Positions 1 through 5,555 of a stretch of DNA of 14,203 bases are shown here, one piece after another. Every line of letters starts with the position of its first letter. Within the stretch, counting starts at the first letter, position 1. The notes below the pieces were generated by a model. It searched no databases. It worked only from the letters and a program-made list of their open reading frames with translations, and was not told the origin of the DNA. The position numbers and the translations under genes were made by a program. Source of the DNA: Chryseobacterium gleum (lineage in GTDB: Bacteria > Bacteroidota > Bacteroidia > Flavobacteriales_D > Crocinitomicaceae); contig CALPUT020000030.1 of NCBI GenBank assembly GCA_943326825.2, forward strand, positions 1 through 14,203, in the 5' to 3' direction.

Positions 1-74
1 ATTCTATATTAGGTGGTAAGAATATTTCTTCACTTGAGAGCTTGTCCCGATATTTTAGTGAGAGGAAATATTAA
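1..74 (+). CDS. 3' end of an unidentified plus-strand gene (partial)
   Basis: Frame 3 is open from the window edge to a TAA at 72-74 and encodes about 23 residues ending in RYFSERKY. The stop abuts the stop of the convergent glycosyltransferase gene at base 75 with no spacer, which fits two genes meeting tail to tail. The reverse strand here is broken by stops. The fragment is too short to identify the product, and a chance open frame of this length is possible. Confidence 0.4.
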   Translation, partial: SILGGKNISSLESLSRYFSERKY

Positions 75-1193
75 TTACAAGGTTTTAGAAAACTCGATCA
101 ATTTCTTTCCAAAGTTTTCCCACGAATTTTCCGCTTTTTCAATTGCTATATTTTGAGCGAAAACAGACTTGTAATCATGGTTAAAATAATGATTAATAGT
201 TCTTGCGATTTCTTTTGAATCTGCTACATCAACAATTAATCCTGTTTTTTCATGGTGAATCGTTTCTTTCAAACCTCCAACATTTGTTGCTATAATTGGT
301 AAATTATAGTGGTTTGAAATAGAAGTTATTCCTGATTGAGTAGCTGATTTATAAGGTAACACACATACATCTGAAGCTGAGAAATATATAGCCACATCAT
401 CGTCACCAATATATTTGTTGAAAAGAGAAATTCTATTTTTTGCTTTAGATTGATTGACCAATAATTGATATTTTTCAAATGAACCGTATACTTCTCCCGC
501 AATTACTAATTGATAGCTTTCATCCAAATCTTCCATAGCTTGAATCAACAAGTCTAAACCTTTGTAATCTCTGATAAATCCAAAAAATAAAATCGTTTTT
601 TTAGAAGGATCTAATCCTAATTGCTTTTGCGCTTCATCTTGATTAATTAAAGCTGGAAAATGATCGTAAACTGGATGATTCACTCTAAGATATTTAGCTT
701 CGGGTTTAATTGATATTAAATCGTTTAAAACAGCATCTGACATGACGATGAAACCATCGTTGTTATTTAAAAAGTAACGATTACAAAACCCATCGAAGAA
801 TCGTTTTTCATGTGGAATTACATTATCTAAAACGCTAATTCTTTTTGCTTTTCTATTTAATTTTTTACAAACATATCCCAATGAAGGACCAAAAAAGGTC
901 ATCCAATATTTAGTAATGATAATATCAGGCTCAAACTCTTTTACTTTTCTAGCTGATAAAATATAAGTCAATGGATTGATTGAATCCAAAACTCTAATCG
1001 CTGGAATTTCATCTACTTTATCCTCTGGAGTTACAAATTGTGTTTCACCTGGGAATAAAAACTCGGGATATTGACGTTTGAACGTAAAAGCCTTAACAGT
1101 ATTTTCTTTTTCTAATGCTCTATATAATAATGCATTGAATTGAGCAATTCCACCACGAAAAGGGAAAAATGTTGAAAGAAAAGCAATTTTCAT
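75..1193 (-). CDS. GT4-family glycosyltransferase (GT-B fold)
   Basis: This 372-residue protein is a probable cytoplasmic retaining glycosyltransferase that transfers a sugar from a nucleotide donor to an envelope glycan intermediate. The N-terminal domain opens with a beta strand and the loop PFRGGIAQF (residues 11-19). The C-terminal donor domain has FFGFIRDYKGLDLL (203-216), with R208 and K211 as the usual phosphate-contacting pair. It continues with the block from ASDVCVLPY (273-281) through SGIT (287-290) to NVGGLKE (304-310), the equivalent of the GT4 EX7E region. A TTG at 1205 could add four residues, but the ATG at 1193 directly precedes the typical MKIAFLSTFFP start and lies one base after the stop of the GT9 gene, so I chose it. 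It is the last gene of the minus-strand operon. Donor and acceptor cannot be told from sequence. Confidence 0.9.
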   Translation of the reverse strand: MKIAFLSTFFPFRGGIAQFNALLYRALEKENTVKAFTFKRQYPEFLFPGETQFVTPEDKVDEIPAIRVLDSINPLTYILSARKVKEFEPDIIITKYWMTFFGPSLGYVCKKLNRKAKRISVLDNVIPHEKRFFDGFCNRYFLNNNDGFIVMSDAVLNDLISIKPEAKYLRVNHPVYDHFPALINQDEAQKQLGLDPSKKTILFFGFIRDYKGLDLLIQAMEDLDESYQLVIAGEVYGSFEKYQLLVNQSKAKNRISLFNKYIGDDDVAIYFSASDVCVLPYKSATQSGITSISNHYNLPIIATNVGGLKETIHHEKTGLIVDVADSKEIARTINHYFNHDYKSVFAQNIAIEKAENSWENFGKKLIEFSKTL

Positions 1194-1194
1194 T

Positions 1195-2286
1195 TTAAAT
1201 ATCAAGTGTTAGAATTGCTTTAACAAAATCAGAAGGATAAATATCATGCATACATGAATTACCTCTTACACATGTATTACCGAAGTAACATTCACATGGT
1301 TTTGGTGGTTCAACGATTAAACCTCTTCCATATAATTCAAACTCATGCTTGTTGAAAATCGTGTTACAAAGTACCATTTTCTTTTTCAAGGCTGTTGCAA
1401 TGTGCATCATCATCGAAACTTGAGTAATGATGAAATCACATGAATTAGTTATAGCCATAAATTCTTCCAATGAAAAATGTCCAGGATAATAACAACCAGT
1501 TGCTTTTGCCATTCGTTCATTTTTCTCATGTTCTAATTCACCACCAAGGAAAACAGGGAAATAACCTCGATTTTTTAATTCTAAAGCTAGAACTTCCCAA
1601 TTATGATCAGACCAAAGTCGTGTATTCCATCTTGGACCACAACCTGTATTTAATCCGATGATCTTTTTATCGTTTACTAAAACTTTAAATCGACTAGACC
1701 ATTCATCAGATAATGAATTATTTAAGTTGATTAAGTACTCTTCTTTTTGAAAATCAAAATGACAAATTTCAAAAATTTCTTCTAAGTAACTTTTAGTATT
1801 TTCTTTCGATAATCCATCAAAAAAACCTGTTAACAATTTATGTTCTGCTTTAGGTGTTGCGGCTGCAATATGATTATCTTTCCAGATATATCCATATTTT
1901 ATTTTAGCATCCACATTTGCTAAAAGCATGCATGCTTCATTGTCTTTATCTAAATTAATTGCAATATCGTATTTGGTGTTTTGAACAATATAAACATTCG
2001 TAAAATCCCATTTGTAAATGACTTCAATTTCTGAAGAAGGTAAAACAGCCGGACTATGTGTTAACCAAGTAAAATGAACTGAAGGATATTCTTTTCTGAA
2101 GCGTTCAATAAGTGGAGTTGTTCTAATAACATCACCAAGAGCACCTAATTTTATGATTAAAATACGTGTTTGAATTGGCTGGTAATGAAAACAGTTGTCG
2201 CAAGTAACATTTTCTTTTTTATTTGGCAAACAAGGAATTCCTGTTCTAAAATACTTGCAATCATGTTTAACTTCGTTCAATGTCAT
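1195..2286 (-). CDS. GT9 heptosyltransferase-like glycosyltransferase with two Cys clusters
   Basis: This 363-residue protein resembles ADP-heptose:LPS heptosyltransferases (GT9, GT-B fold). The start of the fold is visible as RILIIKLGALGDVIRTTPL (41-59), and the donor domain begins near GLNTGCGPRWNTRLW. Ahead of the fold lies a Cys-rich extension (C10, C19, C29, C32). The C-terminus carries C331, C333, C339 and C345, in the place where LPS heptosyltransferases often have a CxxC-x4-C-type cluster. The segment CDFIITQVSMMMHIATAL stands where most family members have a Asp-Thr/Ser-Gly-x-x-His motif, so the donor pocket may differ. The ATG at 2286 was preferred over the TTG at 2307, which adds MPLNLIK. 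It lies 24 bases after the lipoprotein stop. The substrate may be a heptose or another sugar. The GmhB-like phosphatase in the same operon is compatible with a heptose but not proof. Confidence 0.85.
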   Translation of the reverse strand: MTLNEVKHDCKYFRTGIPCLPNKKENVTCDNCFHYQPIQTRILIIKLGALGDVIRTTPLIERFRKEYPSVHFTWLTHSPAVLPSSEIEVIYKWDFTNVYIVQNTKYDIAINLDKDNEACMLLANVDAKIKYGYIWKDNHIAAATPKAEHKLLTGFFDGLSKENTKSYLEEIFEICHFDFQKEEYLINLNNSLSDEWSSRFKVLVNDKKIIGLNTGCGPRWNTRLWSDHNWEVLALELKNRGYFPVFLGGELEHEKNERMAKATGCYYPGHFSLEEFMAITNSCDFIITQVSMMMHIATALKKKMVLCNTIFNKHEFELYGRGLIVEPPKPCECYFGNTCVRGNSCMHDIYPSDFVKAILTLDI

Positions 2287-2310
2287 TTTAATTAAATTTA
2301 GCGGCAAGAA

Positions 2311-3009
2311 TTACTGAAATCCGTAGCCAATGCATTTGTAATAAATTTCAGTTCCTTTTTCAACTGCTAATGTATCAAAATTATTAATTCTAAGGTCTTT
2401 ATAATATTTATAAATCAATCCCACATTTTTAGAATAAACTTCAAATTTTCGTTTGCAGTCTACCAACGTATAATAACTCTCTTGATCAACTGTCAACGTT
2501 GAATCGTATTGAACAGAATTTAAAAAATAAGGCTGATGAACTGAAATATATTCACATTCTAATTCATCGTTTTGGTTAAAGGCATTCATGTTCCATTTTT
2601 TATTTAATACAGGAGCATAAACTAATTTAATTAGTCGTTGGTTTTCTTCTACTAATTCAGCTTTATAATTTTCAATAATAGCAGTCCATAAATCAGATTG
2701 TAACCAAATACCGTTGGTGCTATCTCTTTTGAATCGAACAAATTCTCTTGCTGTTCTTCCATCATTATCTATATATTCTTGACCAATCCACGTTTTTAAT
2801 TGATAATTAATCGTGTCATGTTGAACAGCAGCATCAATGTCATGGTAAATTTCAGTTACATTATAAGTTACATATCTACCTTGTAAAAGGCCAAAATATT
2901 CGTAATGCATTTTAATTGATTCGTTTTTATCTTTTTTACAAGATTGAAAAATGCCAACCAATATCAATAGGATTAAAATATATTTTCGATATGCGAATTG
3001 TAATTTCAT
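2311..3009 (-). CDS. putative lipoprotein of unknown function
   Basis: I do not recognise this 232-residue protein. It begins with a positively charged n-region, a hydrophobic stretch (residues 11-21) and a loose Bacteroidota lipobox FQSC, so C24 would be the lipidated residue, followed by KKDKNES. Signal peptidase II processing and membrane anchoring are therefore likely. The mature part is rich in aromatic and charged residues and appears to be mostly beta, with recurring segments such as YFGLLQGRYVTYNVTEI and VGLIYKYYKDLRI. No catalytic motif is apparent. A TTG at 3024 would add five residues, but the ATG at 3009 gives a better signal peptide. It lies 38 bases after the MORN-repeat gene and 24 before the GT9 gene, so it is probably cotranscribed with glycan-synthesis genes. 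Confidence 0.8.
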   Translation of the reverse strand: MKLQFAYRKYILILLILVGIFQSCKKDKNESIKMHYEYFGLLQGRYVTYNVTEIYHDIDAAVQHDTINYQLKTWIGQEYIDNDGRTAREFVRFKRDSTNGIWLQSDLWTAIIENYKAELVEENQRLIKLVYAPVLNKKWNMNAFNQNDELECEYISVHQPYFLNSVQYDSTLTVDQESYYTLVDCKRKFEVYSKNVGLIYKYYKDLRINNFDTLAVEKGTEIYYKCIGYGFQ

Positions 3010-3047
3010 TAAGCTAATATACAAATAATTTGAATGAAGACTTAAGT

Positions 3048-3803
3048 TTAATCATTAGGATTTATCCCTTTTGCTTTCATCATTTTCATTTTAGCTTCCA
3101 ACGCTTTTCCTTCTAAAGGTTCACCGTGATAATAGTATTTTTTTCCTGTTTCATTTCCGTCTTCGTCATATGAAACGAACCATCCATGATATTCACCTAT
3201 TTTAAAACGTTGTTCTAACATTTTTTTACCATTAGGATGATACGACATCCAAACACCTTCTTTCTTGTTGTTTTTATAAGTGCCTTTGTTTTTCAATGTT
3301 CCGCCATCAAAATATTCAGTTTGTTCACCTTCTAATTTTCCATTTAAATAATTAGACTTAGAACAAATACGCTCTGAACGATCATTTGGATCTTCTGAAA
3401 TGTAATAGATAATACGTTCTCCATTTAAGAGATCACCTTTATAAGATTCAGAAAAAGTTTTTCTTCCTGAAGGACCAAAACTCAACCAAATACTGTCTTT
3501 CTTCATGTCACGGTATATACCTTTACTCATAATTATCCCATTTTCATGATAGAATTCAGCTTTTGACCTGTTTGACTTTAAATCATGAACGATCACAGCT
3601 TGAATTTTATTTGATGGATAATAATATTGAAAAGTTCCAACAGGTTTATCGTCTTTAAATTGACCTTTATATTGAAAAACTTTAGAGCGTGGATATGTTT
3701 TTTCCCAAGTACCCTGCTTTTTTCCTTTTTCGTCAACCTTATTAATTTGCGCGTTAATGATAGGTGAAATCACCATCAGTAACATAAATAACTTATTTCT
3801 CAT
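3048..3803 (-). CDS. secreted MORN-repeat (YwqK-like) protein
   Basis: This 251-residue protein has a signal peptide with probable cleavage after INA-Q (residue 18). About seven degenerate MORN_2-type repeats of 22-30 residues follow. Clear units are GTWEKTYPRSKVFQYKGQF (31-49), GTFQYYYPSNK (56-66), AEFYHENGIIMSKGIY (82-97), TEYFDGGTLKNKGTYKNNKK (162-181) and GVWMSYHPNGKKMLEQRF (183-200). These form beta hairpins in related proteins. Bacteroidota often annotate such proteins as YwqK-family antitoxins by similarity, but nothing here indicates an antitoxin role, and export argues against it. The C-terminus is Lys- and Met-rich (EAKMKMMKAKG). The ATG at 3803 overlaps the end of the HAD phosphatase gene by 11 bases, which suggests translational coupling. 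It probably acts in the periplasm or at the surface; its partner is unknown. Confidence 0.85.
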   Translation of the reverse strand: MRNKLFMLLMVISPIINAQINKVDEKGKKQGTWEKTYPRSKVFQYKGQFKDDKPVGTFQYYYPSNKIQAVIVHDLKSNRSKAEFYHENGIIMSKGIYRDMKKDSIWLSFGPSGRKTFSESYKGDLLNGERIIYYISEDPNDRSERICSKSNYLNGKLEGEQTEYFDGGTLKNKGTYKNNKKEGVWMSYHPNGKKMLEQRFKIGEYHGWFVSYDEDGNETGKKYYYHGEPLEGKALEAKMKMMKAKGINPND

Positions 3804-4344
3804 AACGTAATAATTCTGAAAATTCTTTTAAACTTAAACATGTCAAATCTGCTTCAATTCCTATTGGTTCAACTGTTTTAATTCTTACTGTTTTCATTCC
3901 AAGATTCTTGCCAAATTTAATATCTGAATCTGTATCACCAACCATAATCGATTTTAAAAAGTCAATTGAAGGAAATTCTTCTTTTGCTTTCAATGCCATT
4001 GCTGGTTTTGGTTTACGTGTAGAATGTTCATCTGATTTTAATTCCGGTGCATAGTAAGATTTTGTAATTTTCCCTTTCGCTTTTAAAACTTCATCTTCCA
4101 TGTAACGGTGAACTTCTAAAAGGTTACGCTCCTCCATTATACCTTTTGCAATTCCTTGTTGATTAGTAACAATGAAAATATTAGAAAAAAGACTATTAAA
4201 ATCAGAAAATGCTTCTAAAACACCATCTAAAAATTTAAATTCTTCAACACATGTAACATAACCACCCATAATTCGATGATTAATTACACCATCTCTATCT
4301 AAGAAAAGTGTCCAAGATGAATCTACATTCCATTCTAACGCCAT
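3793..4344 (-). CDS. HAD-family phosphatase, GmhB/histidinol-phosphatase-like
   Basis: This 183-residue cytoplasmic HAD phosphatase shows all four HAD motifs. Motif I is FLDRDGVIN (D16 nucleophile, D18 acid/base), motif II is IVTNQQGIAKG (T60), motif III is RKPKPAM (K111), and motif IV is VGDTDSD (D137, D141). The best family match is D-glycero-D-manno-heptose-1,7-bisphosphate 7-phosphatase (GmhB), or the histidinol-phosphate phosphatase relative. GmhB normally carries a zinc loop with three Cys and one His before the RKP motif. Here that stretch is YYAPELKSDEHSTRKP, with no cysteine, so the zinc site is absent and the true substrate is uncertain. The start ATG shares one base with the GT2 stop (TAATG at 4346-4342), and the 3' end overlaps the MORN gene. 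Context suggests sugar-phosphate processing for the neighbouring glycosyltransferases. Confidence 0.85.
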   Translation of the reverse strand: MALEWNVDSSWTLFLDRDGVINHRIMGGYVTCVEEFKFLDGVLEAFSDFNSLFSNIFIVTNQQGIAKGIMEERNLLEVHRYMEDEVLKAKGKITKSYYAPELKSDEHSTRKPKPAMALKAKEEFPSIDFLKSIMVGDTDSDIKFGKNLGMKTVRIKTVEPIGIEADLTCLSLKEFSELLRYEK

Positions 4345-5297
4345 TAATCTATGATTTTTTCAATCAAATAATTATTTCTTGTTGAAGAGTTTCTACTAGA
4401 TAATTCAGCCAAAAAACCTGCTAAAAAGAATTGAACCCCCATAATCATAGCTGCTAAAGCAATGTAAAATTCAGTTCTTTGTGATATTAATTTAGCTGAT
4501 TGATTAATAAATAGTTTACCAATACCTAAATATGCTGCAAATCCAAATCCTACTATGAACATCAAAGTTCCAATAGCTCCGAAGAAATGCATTGGTTTTT
4601 TTCCAAATTTCCCCATAAAAACAACTGAAAGTAAATCCAAAGGTCCATTTAAGAAACGATTTAAACCAAATTTTGTTGTCCCATATTTACGAGATTGGTG
4701 CTGAACTACCTTCTCTCCTATTTTAGAAAAACCAGCAAATTTCGCTAGTGGCGGAATGTAACGGTGCATATCACCATATAATTCGATGCTTTTTACCACT
4801 TCATTTTTATACGCTTTTAAGCCACAATTAAAATCATGTAAATAAATACCTGTCAATCTTCTAGCTGCCCAATTATACAATTTTGTGGGAATTGTTTTAG
4901 TTATTGGATCAAAACGCTTTTTCTTCCATCCTGAAACAACATCAAAATCATCTTCCATGATCATTTGATACAAACCAGGAATTTCATCTGGAGAATCTTG
5001 TAAATCAGCATCCATAGTTATAACAACCTGGCCTTGAACAGCTTCAAATCCTTTTTGTAAAGCTGCAGATTTACCATAATTTCGTTGAAATTTAATCCCT
5101 TTAACTTCTGGATTCTGATCTTTCAAACTTTCTACAACTTTCCAAGAACCATCTTTGCTTCCATCATCTACAAACATTACTTCATAAGATAAATTATTTT
5201 CGGTCATTACTTTTTTGATCCAAGAAAATAATTCAGGCAATGATTCAACTTCATTGTAAAGTGGAACGACAATCGATATGTTATATTTAAAGTCCAA
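4344..5297 (-). CDS. GT2 glycosyltransferase, DPM1/GtrB-like, with two TM segments
   Basis: This 317-residue membrane-bound GT-A enzyme is of the type that moves a sugar from a nucleotide donor to polyprenyl phosphate. It shows SIVVPLYNE (8-16), FVDDGS (42-47, D44/D45), the metal-binding MDADLQDSP (95-103, D96/D98) and the lipid-acceptor region HRYIPP (178-183) with RKYGTTKFG (203-211). Two hydrophobic segments at about 237-260 and 277-298 anchor it, as in GtrB and related enzymes. The start is a TTG at 5297. No in-frame ATG exists between the upstream stop at 5319-5321 and residue 31, and the TTG immediately precedes the conserved first beta strand. A TATATTTG element lies about 25 bases upstream, with purine-rich AAAAGAAGAAAA between. 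It is the first gene of the minus-strand operon. Confidence 0.92.
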   Translation of the reverse strand: MDFKYNISIVVPLYNEVESLPELFSWIKKVMTENNLSYEVMFVDDGSKDGSWKVVESLKDQNPEVKGIKFQRNYGKSAALQKGFEAVQGQVVITMDADLQDSPDEIPGLYQMIMEDDFDVVSGWKKKRFDPITKTIPTKLYNWAARRLTGIYLHDFNCGLKAYKNEVVKSIELYGDMHRYIPPLAKFAGFSKIGEKVVQHQSRKYGTTKFGLNRFLNGPLDLLSVVFMGKFGKKPMHFFGAIGTLMFIVGFGFAAYLGIGKLFINQSAKLISQRTEFYIALAAMIMGVQFFLAGFLAELSSRNSSTRNNYLIEKIID

Positions 5298-5321
5298 TTT
5301 TCTTCTTTTATAGAATATTTA

Positions 5322-5329
5322 CAAATATA
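5322..5329 (-). promoter_or_regulatory. -7 promoter element for the glycan operon
   Basis: The reverse strand reads TATATTTG, an exact match to the Bacteroidota -7 consensus TAnnTTTG. It would place the transcription start near 5315, about 18 bases before the TTG start codon at 5297, which supports that start. No TTG-type -33 element is seen at the usual distance. Confidence 0.5.
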
Positions 5330-5392
5330 AAAAAAGAATAGTTGCCTCGATTTCATTTAATTTGAAAAAGCTAACATCTTTATGTTAAATTA

Positions 5393-5431
5393 AGAATTTT
5401 GAATTTTAGAATTTTAGATTTTTAGATTTTT
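5393..5431. repeat. 8-bp A/T-rich tandem repeat
   Basis: Five consecutive units read AGAATTTT, GAATTTT (one base short), AGAATTTT, AGATTTTT and AGATTTTT. A weaker echo (TTTTTGAATTTGGATTTAG) follows at 5469-5487. The array sits midway in the 258-bp divergent intergenic region, between the two outward-facing promoters. A short hairpin TAACAT-CTTT-ATGTTA lies just left of it at 5372-5387. Slippage-prone repeat, bent DNA or a regulator-binding array are all possible. Confidence 0.6.
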
Positions 5432-5527
5432 AATTGTTATTAGTTAATCAAAGGACAATTGTTTAAAATTTTTGAATTTGGATTTAGATTTTGCTCTATC
5501 TAAATTTCAATTTTGGTCGAAATTTCA

Positions 5528-5535
5528 TATATTTG
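5528..5535 (+). promoter_or_regulatory. -7 promoter element for the fused E1 gene
   Basis: TATATTTG matches the Bacteroidota consensus TAnnTTTG exactly. Transcription would start near 5542, giving a leader of about 14 bases before the ATG at 5556. This also argues against the upstream TTG at 5472 as start. The nearest TTTG, at 5512-5515, is too close to be a normal -33 element. Confidence 0.5.
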
Positions 5536-5555
5536 TACGTCTTATAAATTATACT

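Noticed and set aside
1194..1205. TTG start at 1205 for the GT4 gene
   Set aside because: It would add only four residues and overlap the GT9 stop; the ATG at 1193 sits exactly before the conserved first strand.
1470..1661. Plus-strand open frame inside the GT9 gene
   Set aside because: It lies opposite a well-supported gene and its translation has no recognisable feature.
2287..2307. TTG start at 2307 for the GT9 gene
   Set aside because: It adds seven residues with no supporting feature; an ATG is available at 2286.
3048..3803. Toxin-antitoxin role for the YwqK-like MORN protein
   Set aside because: It has a signal peptide and no toxin partner nearby; the antitoxin label comes only from general family naming.
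5472..5555. Upstream TTG start of the fused E1 gene, adding 28 residues
   Set aside because: The extension covers the TATATTTG promoter element and does not resemble E1 sequence; the ATG at 5556 fits.
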